Assembly: GCA_047627915.1 (NCBI GenBank) | Contig: JBLHTZ010000057.1 | Span: forward strand, 1 to 15,022 | Source: NORP294 sp047627915 | GTDB taxonomy: Bacteria > Bacteroidota > Bacteroidia > Flavobacteriales_E > Vicingaceae | Length of the DNA: 15,022 nucleotides | Direction: 5' to 3' | Part shown: positions 6,724 to 14,995 of the stretch, piece after piece | How the letters are laid out: each line of letters begins with the position of its first letter | Position numbering within the stretch: the first letter of the stretch is position 1 | Notes under the pieces: generated by a model | Told to the model about the DNA's origin: nothing | What the model saw: the letters and a program-made list of their open reading frames with translations, nothing else | Databases searched by the model: none | Translations under genes and position numbers: made by a program

Positions 6724-9021
6724 TTATTTAGAACGTTTTGCTTTCTGCATTTCGTTTTCAGATTCTTTTGTTTTTTGCTGATACAGTTCAAAACGAGAGG
6801 GAACAACTTGCTTTGGCCAATAATTATTAGAACGATCAACATCTGCCGTTTCTAAATTAGGATCCAAGTTAATTGATTTCACTTCTTTTTCAAACCAGAA
6901 TACTTTTTTAGCCGTTTTGTTTCCCATTTTCCAAATCTCAGCAGGAATAGATTCTTTTTGAGTAGTGCCGTCTGTGAATGTAAATTCTAAAATAATTGGC
7001 ATTACTAAACCACCAATTAATTGAAAATTTAGCTCATAAAAATTATTTCTCATCGCAAGCATCTTTTTCTCTTCCGCGGTAAGTTCATCAACGTACTTTT
7101 TATATTCTGATTTATCTAGGTTCGTTACCTTGTATTTGTCGAAAGTATTATAAAAGTCTTTTGTGCTAGGATCTAGCTCAACAACAGTATTCTTAGCATT
7201 GCTCTTATTACGAATATCACCGACAAAGTCTTCGCTATTATCCTGGTTCTTTTTGTCAAATGCTTTTTGATTATCCGGGTTTTTATCGCTAATCTGCATC
7301 CATTTTACATCATTTAGAGCTATATCACAGTGATCCGTTGAGAAAAACCAACCTCTCCAGAACCAATCTAGGTCTATTCCTGAGGCGTCTTCCATGATTC
7401 TAAAAAAGTCAGCAGGTGTAGGGTGCTTAAACATCCAGGTTTGCGCATATTGCTTAAACGCATAATCAAATAACTCACGGCCCATTATGGTCTCACGTAA
7501 AATGTTTAAAGCTGTTGCCGGCTTTCCATATGCATTGTTGCCAAATTGAAAAATTGATTCTGAATTAGTCATAATCGGAGAAATGTTGCTCTTATCTCCT
7601 TTCATGTAGTCTACAATTTTATACGCAGGTCCTCTTCTTGAAGGGTAATTCACATCCCATTCCATTTCTGCTAAATACTGACAAAATGTATTCAAGCCTT
7701 CGTCCATCCAAGTCCACTGTCTCTCATCAGAGTTCACAATCATTGGAAAAAAGTTGTGACCTACTTCATGAATGATTACTGAAATTACTCCATACTTTAA
7801 CCGAGCAGTATAGGTGCCATCTTTTTCAGGTCTACCATAGTTAAAGCAAATCATCGGGTATTCCATTCCTATGCTTTTAGAATTTACCGAAATAGCAACT
7901 GGGTATGGGTAATCAAATGTGGTGTTCGAGTAACTTCTTAATGTATGTGCTACAGCCTTTGTGGAATAATCTTCCCAAACCGGGTTTCCTTCTTTTGGGT
8001 AATAACTCATTGCCATAACCGTTCGTTTGCCAAATTTTACACCTATAGCATCCCAAATGAATTTTCTAGAAGAAGCGAAGCCAAAATCCCTCACATTTTC
8101 TGCATGGTAAACCCATGTTTTCTTACCCGAGGCTTTTTTCTTTTCAATTTTCTCTGCTTCAGCTTGTGTTGTAATTAATACCGGTTGTTTTGCGGTTTTA
8201 GCTTGTTCTAATCTTTCGATTTGTTTGCTCGTTAAAACTTCATCAGAGTTTTGTAATACCCCCGTTGAAGCAATGGTATGATCTTCAGGAACGGTAATGC
8301 TTACTTTATAATCACCAAAAGGTAAGGTAAACTCACCGCGTCCTAAAAATTGTTTGTTTTGCCATCCTTCAACGTCATTGTAAACAGCCATTCTTGGAAA
8401 AAACTGTGCGATAGTATAAAGGTAATTGTCTTCATCTTCAAAATACTCGTATCCCGATCTACCACCAATTTGCATTCTGTCATTGATGTTGTACCACCAT
8501 TTTATCTTGAATGAAAAGATCTCTCCAGATTGTAGCGGCTGATCTAAATCGATGCGCATCATGGTCTTGTTTACGGTATAGTTTAAATCTTTATCGTCTA
8601 TTCCTTTTACAAAGTCCAATTTAAAACCGCCGTCAAAATCGTTCATCATGCTTTTTAAGTTGTCGAAGGACATGCTTTCTCCAAAAGTACTTTGAGATAT
8701 TTTTTTGGTATCAGAATCTTTTGCTCTCATGTTCTGGTCTAGCTGAACCCATAAGTACGGCAATGCATCGGGCGACATATTGTGATAGGTAATGGTCTCT
8801 TCTCCCGTTATAATTTGCTTGTTGTCATCAAGTTCTATGTTTATCACATAGTCAGCCTTTTGCTGATAGTACTCATGACCTGGAAAACCAGCAGCAGTTC
8901 TATACGAATTCGGAGTTGGTAGCTCTTGCTTTAATTGTCTGAATGGGTTTTTATTGGTGCTTTCTTGAGCGGTAGCAATAAGTACTAAAGCACAAAGTGC
9001 AACGGTCAGAATTCTTTTCAT
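6724..9021 (-). CDS. M1-family (gluzincin) metallopeptidase, secreted
   Basis: The protein has 765 residues with a Sec signal peptide (MKRILTVALCALVLIATAQ). The M1 pattern is clear: an N-terminal beta-saddle domain (about 50-300), the substrate-recognition loop GMEYPMI (385-391, corresponding to GxMEN), the zinc site HEVGH (H418, E419, H422) with the third ligand E441 in WMDEGLNTF, and a catalytic tyrosine candidate Y498 in NNAYGKPATAL. GMEYP instead of GAMEN is common in Bacteroidota secreted M1 proteins. It should act as a periplasmic or secreted aminopeptidase. The C-terminal 200 residues are beta-rich and charged, without a type IX secretion CTD motif that I can recognise. It follows the DUF6702 gene by 40 bp and ends the operon. 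Confidence 0.94.
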   Translation of the reverse strand: MKRILTVALCALVLIATAQESTNKNPFRQLKQELPTPNSYRTAAGFPGHEYYQQKADYVINIELDDNKQIITGEETITYHNMSPDALPYLWVQLDQNMRAKDSDTKKISQSTFGESMSFDNLKSMMNDFDGGFKLDFVKGIDDKDLNYTVNKTMMRIDLDQPLQSGEIFSFKIKWWYNINDRMQIGGRSGYEYFEDEDNYLYTIAQFFPRMAVYNDVEGWQNKQFLGRGEFTLPFGDYKVSITVPEDHTIASTGVLQNSDEVLTSKQIERLEQAKTAKQPVLITTQAEAEKIEKKKASGKKTWVYHAENVRDFGFASSRKFIWDAIGVKFGKRTVMAMSYYPKEGNPVWEDYSTKAVAHTLRSYSNTTFDYPYPVAISVNSKSIGMEYPMICFNYGRPEKDGTYTARLKYGVISVIIHEVGHNFFPMIVNSDERQWTWMDEGLNTFCQYLAEMEWDVNYPSRRGPAYKIVDYMKGDKSNISPIMTNSESIFQFGNNAYGKPATALNILRETIMGRELFDYAFKQYAQTWMFKHPTPADFFRIMEDASGIDLDWFWRGWFFSTDHCDIALNDVKWMQISDKNPDNQKAFDKKNQDNSEDFVGDIRNKSNAKNTVVELDPSTKDFYNTFDKYKVTNLDKSEYKKYVDELTAEEKKMLAMRNNFYELNFQLIGGLVMPIILEFTFTDGTTQKESIPAEIWKMGNKTAKKVFWFEKEVKSINLDPNLETADVDRSNNYWPKQVVPSRFELYQQKTKESENEMQKAKRSK

Positions 9022-9061
9022 AAATTGATTTTTGAGTAGTGTGATAAATAATTAGAATCGC

Positions 9062-9580
9062 TTAAAATTCCTTGCTTACATATTCTTTGAATAACGTAAA
9101 GCTGATGACTTCTTCCTCTTTTTTATAGTTGATTTTATTAGTTTGTTCGGTAAAGTAGTCGAATAACATCGAATTTGTCAAAAGTGTTTCGTCCTTCACC
9201 TTAAAGTTTTTTACTTCAAGATAAATCCAAGCATAATCTTTATCTACTTCTTTACCTATGAATGTTACCGGTAATGAGCCTTTTGATTGCTCAATAAAAA
9301 AATGGGTGTTGACGTAAGTTTTAATGAATTCATTAGAACTATGATGTTCTTTTTCAGTCCCTAAAAAACATTTAACTTCTTGTTCTTTTCCTAGCACTAG
9401 CTCTAAATCGTCAACAAATAGTTTCATGCTTATTTGAAGCGATTTGGTTGCTGGGTTGTACTCCATGTCTGTTATGCTCATGTAGAATTTATGAGCACTG
9501 GCACTATTGCTAAGCAACAGTGTAACTGTAAAGACTAGTGCGAGAGCGTTACGATATAAATTATTCGTCCTCTTCCTCAT
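9062..9580 (-). CDS. DUF6702-like secreted protein
   Basis: The 172-residue reading from ATG 9578-9580 has a basic n-region (MRKR), hydrophobic core (ALALVFTVTLLL) and cleavage site after SNSASA, leaving a mature N-terminus HKFYMSITDMEYN. HKFYxS-xx-xxEYN, followed by SLQISMKLFVDDLELVL, matches the Bacteroidota DUF6702 family as I recall it; its function is unknown. An in-frame GTG at 9602-9604 would add eight basic residues. I prefer the ATG because AGAGG lies 6 nt before it. Either way the start overlaps the end of the TPR-like gene: 20 nt for the ATG, 44 nt for the GTG. It precedes the M1 peptidase gene by 40 bp, so the three products probably work together in the periplasm. Confidence 0.85.
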   Translation of the reverse strand: MRKRTNNLYRNALALVFTVTLLLSNSASAHKFYMSITDMEYNPATKSLQISMKLFVDDLELVLGKEQEVKCFLGTEKEHHSSNEFIKTYVNTHFFIEQSKGSLPVTFIGKEVDKDYAWIYLEVKNFKVKDETLLTNSMLFDYFTEQTNKINYKKEEEVISFTLFKEYVSKEF

Positions 9581-10406
9581 CCTCTTCCTCTTCTTCGTCG
9601 TCACTTCTAAACGTTTTGTAAATTGTTTCAGAATCTTTTTTACGGTCTTCTTTTGTAATTATTTTTTCTTGTTCAACATACTTCATGAAAATCTTTTTCA
9701 ATTCCAATGCTCGATCAATGTCTTTTTGGGTAGGGTTAAATTTGTACGTTTTGAAGTATTGATCGTATTCACCACTTTTCAAGATTAACACGTATTCGTC
9801 TAATGCGTCAACTAGTGTAACAGCAGATGATTTGTCAGGAACGTACGCAGGATTTAAACTATCCATTGCTAAGAGCATGCTTTTTACACCTTCTCCAATG
9901 TTTCTTGATTTTACTTCATAAACCCCCTTCATTAACCAAACGCCATAATCGTCAGGAGAAAAACGAGTGATACTTTTTGTATAATATGCAGCTTTTCGGT
10001 AGTTCTCGTTATCGTAATAAATTTCAGAAACAGTAATGACACTATCTTTTAACGCCGACAGAAATTCTTTAGCAGTTTCATAAACTTCTAAGTTTTCTTT
10101 CGGTTTGTTTTTATACTTTGCTAATTTATATGCAGCTTTAATTGACTCCTTCAAGGCTTTAGGGTAATCTTCTTGAAGCTCAGGTGTTCCAGCAATTTCG
10201 AAATAAGCTTGAGATAGATAATAATATACCCACGCATTCTTTCTGTACTCCGAGTCGTCTTTTAGTTTTTCTGCCTTATCGACGGCATCTTCATAATCCC
10301 CGTCCACCATTAAGAAGGTTATTTTACCTAATTTTTTATCCTCTGGTTGAGCAATAAGTAGTTGAATGGAAAGATATAGAATAGTAAATATTAATAGTTT
10401 TTTCAT
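9561..10406 (-). CDS. TPR-like periplasmic protein with acidic C-terminal tail
   Basis: The protein has 281 residues with a signal peptide (MKKLLIFTILYLSIQLLIAQ). The mature part is helical with repeat-like units at about 35-68 (GDYEDAVDKAEKL, YYYLSQAYFEIA), 122-150 (SEIYYDNENYRKAAYYTKSI) and 155-185 (YGVWLMKGVYEVKSRNIGEG), resembling divergent tetratricopeptide repeats, which usually bind other proteins. The last 13 residues (269-281) are all Asp or Glu. The DNA coding this tail is reused in another frame for the basic start of the next gene. It is the first gene of the envelope operon and is divergent from the membrane-protein gene at 10507. No enzyme motif is visible. Confidence 0.85.
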   Translation of the reverse strand: MKKLLIFTILYLSIQLLIAQPEDKKLGKITFLMVDGDYEDAVDKAEKLKDDSEYRKNAWVYYYLSQAYFEIAGTPELQEDYPKALKESIKAAYKLAKYKNKPKENLEVYETAKEFLSALKDSVITVSEIYYDNENYRKAAYYTKSITRFSPDDYGVWLMKGVYEVKSRNIGEGVKSMLLAMDSLNPAYVPDKSSAVTLVDALDEYVLILKSGEYDQYFKTYKFNPTQKDIDRALELKKIFMKYVEQEKIITKEDRKKDSETIYKTFRSDDEEEEEDEEEDE

Positions 10407-10488
10407 AGCTGTAATTTATAACGTATAATTAAGAATTCTACCTCAACTTACAAAATCTGTACCGTTAATAGTTTTGAACTGCAAAGTG

Positions 10489-10496
10489 TAATTTTG
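10489..10496 (+). promoter_or_regulatory. Possible -7 box for the gene at 10507
   Basis: TAATTTTG matches TAnnTTTG exactly, 10 nt before the start codon, which would give an almost leaderless mRNA. No -33 element is seen at the usual spacing. In DNA this AT-rich a chance match is possible. Confidence 0.3.
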
Positions 10497-10506
10497 AAAA
10501 AAAAGA

Positions 10507-11034
10507 ATGAGCAGAATTACTCAAGAAAAAAAAGAAGAAGGAACGCTAATTAAGATTAAGGCTTTTAGAGAAGAGAGTAAGCAAAAGAATTTAACGGTTT
10601 GGTTGGTGTTTTGGACTTTTTGTGGAATTGCAATTGGGTCGCAATTATTTGTGGATGGCAATAAAGAAATGAAGACCTTCATTACGGTATATCTTGCTTT
10701 TTGGGCTTATTTTGAGTACACTGTGATTAAGGCATTTAAATGGCGAAGAAATGGTGAAGAACAGTTTTTAATTACCGATGAGTATTTTCATTACGGTAGA
10801 ACGTACAACAAGAGAGGTTTTTTAAAACCACACCGAAAAGACTTGGTAAATGCCATTCGTGCCATTGATAAGGAGGTGGGAACCTTTGCAAAGGTTTTTG
10901 GAAGTTCGTATTGGGTAGTTAGTGGAGAACGCTTAGCTTTTACAGCAGGAGGGAAGGTAATTCCTTTCGGTATGCAGTTAACCGACAAAGAAGTAAAGCA
11001 GTTAAAAGATAAATTAGACAAGTTGTTAGACTAA
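10507..11034 (+). CDS. Small membrane protein with cytoplasmic PH-like domain, function unknown
   Basis: The protein has 175 residues: a charged N-terminus (1-28), two predicted transmembrane helices (about 29-48, VWLVFWTFCGIAIGSQLF; and 56-77, TFITVYLAFWAYFEYTVI), then a soluble beta-rich region (85-155) and a C-terminal helix (159-174, LTDKEVKQLKDKLDKLL). The arrangement of two helices followed by a short beta domain and a closing helix resembles YcxB/bPH-type membrane proteins, but the match is only by overall shape. The second gene strand pair here is divergent from the TPR-like operon. The start ATG has an A-rich leader and no SD. Confidence 0.8.
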   Translation: MSRITQEKKEEGTLIKIKAFREESKQKNLTVWLVFWTFCGIAIGSQLFVDGNKEMKTFITVYLAFWAYFEYTVIKAFKWRRNGEEQFLITDEYFHYGRTYNKRGFLKPHRKDLVNAIRAIDKEVGTFAKVFGSSYWVVSGERLAFTAGGKVIPFGMQLTDKEVKQLKDKLDKLLD

Positions 11035-11221
11035 ATTCAGGAGCGTGAGAAGAGCCTTTATTCTTGCCTAATAACTTGACCATTTGCAAAATAAAATTCT
11101 TATTATTCTGTTGATTTAGATGTCAAAAAATGGAAACGCATTTTAATAAAGTAGAATATTTCTATTTACAATTTTAATAAGCATTTTTACATTCTACTAA
11201 ACAGAACACCTCGGTTATCAA

Positions 11222-12448
11222 TTGAAACATACTCTTCTTTTTCTATCGGTCCTTTTTATTCATCACCTCTCTTTTTCGCAACATGATTTATATGTTGGTG
11301 CAGAAATACTAGGTGGAACCTTGGGGAGCACTGATTTAGAAAGTGGATTGTTGAATAAAAAGAACTACTCACCAACCTTTGGAGCTCAGCTCAGCTTAAA
11401 TTATAGGCTGCTAGACTTTCTTTCTTTTGAGGGAGGAATAGGTCAACGTCGTAGTAGGATAAAGTTGGAGGATGCTGTTTTTGCAGATGAGCTAGATGGC
11501 TTCTCGATTAACATTAACAACACCAATTATCATTGGAACTATTTTGCTGCTGTTTCTGCTTTTTTTAAAATTGGAAATACTGACTCTTACGTTTACGGCA
11601 AGTTTGGTATTTCTAAAAATAATTACAAAGCGGGGCAAATTTCAAAATCCGAATCTTTTCAAGTAACAAGTCAAAATATAGATCGTTCTTTGGTGTATAC
11701 GACCACTTATTCTGAATCTAATATATCTTACATTCCTGAAATAGGAGTGCAACACAAGTTCTTTAAAGGTAATTTGTTGAGTGTCGGATTTCGATACAAT
11801 ATAGGTCAATCACAGGTTTTAGAAAGTGAATATTTGATAACAGATAATAACACACAAGAAACAAAATCAGATGGACTAAAATCGATGGGAGATGCTTTTT
11901 CTTTTACCGTTCGATTTGACTATAAACTGATTCACTTTACTAAAAGAGAAAAGGTTAAGAAGGTAAAGTTAAATGAAATTGCGATTGATGTTTCAAAGAA
12001 AGAGGAAGCAAAAACTGACGATCAGCAAGACGAACTTGACACTTTGACCGTGCCAATCGTAACATTAGATACTACTCCGCCCGTATCAATAGCAAATCGT
12101 GATTTGGTGATTAAAGATAGACTAAAAGTTCATTCATCAAAAGTGAAAATTGAAATTTGGGATCATCAAACGGTAGATGGAGATCGAGTTTCTTTAAACC
12201 TGAATGGAAATTGGATCCTTAAAAATTACGAATTGAAAAAGGAAAAGTATGAAATTGAGATTGAGCTTTTAGAAGGGACCAATACCTTCGTGCTTCATGC
12301 ATTGAATTTGGGTAAATACAAACCAAATACTGCTGCACTCCTTGTGTATGATGGCGACAAGAAGCATCGAATTATACTGGAGTCAAACATGAATGAAAGT
12401 GGAACCTTGCAGATTAATTATAAAAAGAAGAAAAATGAAACAAAGTAG
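11222..12448 (+). CDS. Outer-membrane beta-barrel protein with extra C-terminal WD/DGD/LNG domain
   Basis: The protein has 408 residues. The start is TTG (11222-11224); the frame is closed by a TAA at 11198-11200 with no ATG between, and the TTG gives a good signal peptide (MKHTLLFLSVLFIHHLSFSQ). Residues 22-236 have the alternating pattern of an 8-10-strand porin-like barrel (VGAEILGGTLG, PTFGAQLSLNYRLLDFLSFEGGIG, YVYGKFGISKN, LLSVGFRYNIG, FSFTVRFDYKL). A charged linker follows (about 238-300), then a C-terminal domain (307-401) with IEIWD, DGDRVSLNLNG, WILKN and LHALNLGKYKPNT. The next gene ends in a homologous domain. The barrel should sit in the outer membrane with the C-terminal domain probably periplasmic. 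The ligand is unknown. No terminator separates it from the next gene, which overlaps it by 14 nt. Confidence 0.87.
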   Translation: MKHTLLFLSVLFIHHLSFSQHDLYVGAEILGGTLGSTDLESGLLNKKNYSPTFGAQLSLNYRLLDFLSFEGGIGQRRSRIKLEDAVFADELDGFSININNTNYHWNYFAAVSAFFKIGNTDSYVYGKFGISKNNYKAGQISKSESFQVTSQNIDRSLVYTTTYSESNISYIPEIGVQHKFFKGNLLSVGFRYNIGQSQVLESEYLITDNNTQETKSDGLKSMGDAFSFTVRFDYKLIHFTKREKVKKVKLNEIAIDVSKKEEAKTDDQQDELDTLTVPIVTLDTTPPVSIANRDLVIKDRLKVHSSKVKIEIWDHQTVDGDRVSLNLNGNWILKNYELKKEKYEIEIELLEGTNTFVLHALNLGKYKPNTAALLVYDGDKKHRIILESNMNESGTLQINYKKKKNETK

Positions 12449-13250
12449 ACTGTTTTTTCTCCCTTTGCTATTGGTGCTTTTTGCAATCGCCTGCACTGAC
12501 AAATCGCTTGACATAGAAGTTGAACAGGATGCTTGTAAACGATTTAAAATTAAATCTCCAGGGTATCAATTGCTAGAAGACCCTTGTAATGATTCACTAA
12601 GAATAAGGGCTAGGGTGGAGTTTTCTTTTAATAACTCTTCTGAATGTTTGAATGCAGTAAATAACAAGCCAGTATTTTACAAAAGCAACAATGTTGAAAT
12701 AAATGCTGCATCATTTTTCAGCAGAATAGAGCGAAATAATTTAACTATTGACGACAAACGCGTTGACTATATTTTTGAAGCAAGTTTTAATGATGTAGCT
12801 GCTGCTAGAGAACTAAATCACTTGATTCTAGATTTTAACACAGAGAATGAATTGGGCGTAGAAAGTAATACGTTGCAAATTAGAATAAATACCTCTTGTT
12901 CAGTTGTAGAATCTTCTTCCTACAAGGTGAACTCGAATGAAGTTGGAATTCCTCGAAATCAATCTGCTTTTACCATCCGACTTTGGGACAATGCTGCAGA
13001 AGACGGCGATATTGTTTCGGTTTATTTAAACGGACGATGGATTATTGAAAACCATTCGCTTTTGAAAGCTGGAACTGACTTTACATTTTCAACTGCACTC
13101 TTAAATCCCGGAGCAAACGACCTTGCTGTTTTTGCACTCAATGAAGGAAGTTCAGGACCGAATACGGTAAGTATAGCAGTGAACGGCGAAGAAATTAAAA
13201 ACTTTAGACCTGGTTTATTAACTGGTGAAGCCGTCCGGATTAATTTTTAA
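12435..13250 (+). CDS. Lipoprotein sharing the barrel protein's C-terminal domain
   Basis: Reading from ATG 12435-12437 gives 271 residues with a strong lipoprotein signal (lipobox AIAC, Cys20). An ATG 42 nt upstream (12393) would put 14 extra basic residues before the signal and is unlikely. Four cysteines remain (C34, C51, C71, C155), enough for two disulfides in the unknown N-terminal domain (about 25-170). The C-terminal domain (177-271) repeats the motif order of the preceding protein: IRLWD, DGDIVSVYLNG, WIIEN, FALNEGSSGPNT. The gene overlaps the barrel gene by 14 nt, so the two are translationally linked and probably form a complex at the outer membrane. The acidic surface-export signal is absent after Cys20, so the lipoprotein is likely periplasm-facing. 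Molecular function unknown. Confidence 0.87.
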   Translation: MKQSRLFFLPLLLVLFAIACTDKSLDIEVEQDACKRFKIKSPGYQLLEDPCNDSLRIRARVEFSFNNSSECLNAVNNKPVFYKSNNVEINAASFFSRIERNNLTIDDKRVDYIFEASFNDVAAARELNHLILDFNTENELGVESNTLQIRINTSCSVVESSSYKVNSNEVGIPRNQSAFTIRLWDNAAEDGDIVSVYLNGRWIIENHSLLKAGTDFTFSTALLNPGANDLAVFALNEGSSGPNTVSIAVNGEEIKNFRPGLLTGEAVRINF

Positions 13251-13306
13251 GTGATTGTATTCTTAAATTTATCCACTCTTAAGCTGAATAGTTTTTTAAT
13301 TAATTC

Positions 13307-13849
13307 TTAACTTCTTAAACGGCAGTAATTCCGTTGTGTAATTTGATTCAAAAAAACTTTCGATTCCGCTAATTCAAATTTCAATTCATTGGGAAGCTCA
13401 GCAAATAGGGGAGCACCACCACCCAATAAAATGGGAATTGTGGTTAGAATCATTTCGTCAATTAAATCTTCTTTTAAAAAGCTTCGAATGGTGGTGCCAC
13501 CGTCAATGTAGAGGCGGTAATGCCCTTTTTCGTGAATTGTAGCTACAATTTCGGTTAACGAGCCCTTGCATAAAAATGCTTTGCCTTTATGGCTTTCGGG
13601 TATTTGATTTAGGGTATTGCTCAGTACAAATACCGGCTGAGTATAGGGCCATTCCACATCAAATCCGCAAATGGTTTCAAAAGTAGTTCGACCCATTACC
13701 AGGGCGTCAATTCGTTTGGTAAATTCCACATAACCCATATCATCTAAATCGGGATTTGGTATCGTGTTCAGCCAACCAATCTCACCGTTTTTATCTGCAA
13801 TATAACCGTCTAAACTAGTGGCAATGAATACGCTATTTTTTGGCTTCAT
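13307..13849 (-). CDS. DHFR/RibD-C fold reductase family protein
   Basis: From ATG 13847-13849 the protein has 180 residues, starting MKPKNSVFIATSLDGYIAD, the usual family start. An in-frame ATG at 13895-13897 would add 16 residues that do not resemble the family. Motifs of the RibD C-terminal/dihydrofolate-reductase-like fold are present: FIATSLDGYIA (8-18), LVMGRTTFE (50-58), the NADPH-site glycine motif YIDGGTTIRSFL (114-125) and PILLGGGAPLF (139-149). It is likely a cytoplasmic NAD(P)H-dependent reductase of the YyaP/YwjB type with unknown substrate, not the essential FolA. It converges with the lipoprotein gene at 13250; no clear hairpin lies in the 56-bp gap. No certain link to its neighbours. 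Confidence 0.88.
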   Translation of the reverse strand: MKPKNSVFIATSLDGYIADKNGEIGWLNTIPNPDLDDMGYVEFTKRIDALVMGRTTFETICGFDVEWPYTQPVFVLSNTLNQIPESHKGKAFLCKGSLTEIVATIHEKGHYRLYIDGGTTIRSFLKEDLIDEMILTTIPILLGGGAPLFAELPNELKFELAESKVFLNQITQRNYCRLRS

Positions 13850-14020
13850 GGCAGTTAATTCATTTAACTTAAGAGATTCTTCGCTTGTCATATCCATTCT
13901 TGTAAGATTACATTTCTACCATTGATTCGGCTGTTTCTTTTTTCTCATTCGGACAATTATCGGATACAATAATACCTGCAAATAAGAGTGACTTTTGCCT
14001 TGTTTTCAAGTTTTTATTTA

Positions 14021-14995
14021 CTATTCATTGATTAAAATCACGTTACCTCTTTTTCGCCCAGTATCAACATAGGCATGCGCCTCTTGGATCTGATTTAATG
14101 CATAAACTTTATCAATCACTGTTTTTAGCTTATTTGTTGCCAATAAATTACCAATTTCAATAAGGTCCCGCATTTGTAGTTCTTTTTTACGCATTCCTGT
14201 TGCGTCAAATTTCAATTTCTTCTGAGAAAAAGGAGATACAAACATCATGTTGAGCAAGACTGACATGCTTAAAACTGGAGTCATGTAAACACCATTCTCT
14301 TTCAAATTACGCTTTGATTTAGCGTAAGACAATGTTCCAACCGTATCAAAAATCACATCATATAAATCAGAACTACTTTCCAGTTCATTCTTAGTATAAT
14401 CAAAAACCTGATCTGCTCCAATGTCTTTGACTAAAGCTTTGTTTTTACCACTACAAACTGCAGTTACATCTGCACCAAATTTTTTTGCTAGCTGAATTGC
14501 CGCCGTTCCAATACCACCTGATGCTCCATTGATAAGGACTTTATCACCTTTTTTAATTTCAACTTGATCGGTTAAAAAAGCCAAAGCAGTACTTGCTCCA
14601 TCCAATATTCCTGTGGCTTCTTCAGGACTTACATTTGCAGGTTGGTGAATGATTAAACCGTCGTCTGGTAAACAAATGTATTCAGCGTATGCACCATAAT
14701 TTAACCCTGTTTCTGCCATTACTTTATCACCTACATTGAATCTAGTAACTGATGAACCTACTGCTGTTACAATTCCTGCTAAATCGGTGCCGGGTGTTTT
14801 TACTTTTGGTGTTGTTAAGCCTATAAATAAGCGGCCAAAATAGGGCTTTCCCTCGCGCATCATACCACTAGCTCTAGTTACCGAAGTAGCTTTGATTTTG
14901 ATAAGTATTTCGTTCGATTTTGGAGTCGGTATTGCCACGTTTTGAATGGTAAGCACTTCTGGTCCTCCGTATTGTTCTGCTATAACTGTTTTCAT
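14021..14995 (-). CDS. Zinc-less MDR oxidoreductase (quinone-oxidoreductase-like)
   Basis: The protein has 324 residues covering a whole medium-chain dehydrogenase/reductase: GroES-like catalytic domain (about 1-125; TPGTDLAGIVTAVGSSV at 67-83, FNVGDKVMAETG, GAYAEYICLP) and a Rossmann domain with the glycine motif INGASGGIGTAAIQLAK (155-171) that binds NAD(P)H. The structural and catalytic zinc cysteines of true alcohol dehydrogenases are absent, which places it with quinone oxidoreductase or enoyl-reductase-like MDR members. Substrate unknown; possible roles are detoxifying quinones or reactive carbonyls. The ATG at 14993-14995 is the normal family start (MKTVIAEQYGGPEVL). The only upstream sequence is the last 27 bases of the window. 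Confidence 0.92.
   Translation of the reverse strand: MKTVIAEQYGGPEVLTIQNVAIPTPKSNEILIKIKATSVTRASGMMREGKPYFGRLFIGLTTPKVKTPGTDLAGIVTAVGSSVTRFNVGDKVMAETGLNYGAYAEYICLPDDGLIIHQPANVSPEEATGILDGASTALAFLTDQVEIKKGDKVLINGASGGIGTAAIQLAKKFGADVTAVCSGKNKALVKDIGADQVFDYTKNELESSSDLYDVIFDTVGTLSYAKSKRNLKENGVYMTPVLSMSVLLNMMFVSPFSQKKLKFDATGMRKKELQMRDLIEIGNLLATNKLKTVIDKVYALNQIQEAHAYVDTGRKRGNVILINE

Noticed and set aside
6639..6842. 67-residue minus-strand frame over the M1 C-terminus and terminator
   Set aside because: It spans a strong terminator and an established CDS in another frame; the Lys/Leu-rich content reflects the hairpin repeats.
11035..11221. Terminator or promoter between the membrane-protein gene and the barrel gene
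   Set aside because: No convincing hairpin with a T run and no TAnnTTTG box was found in these 187 bases.
13895..13897. Upstream ATG as the start of the DHFR-fold gene
   Set aside because: The extra 16 residues are not family-like; the ATG at 13847-13849 gives the standard N-terminus. Not fully excluded.
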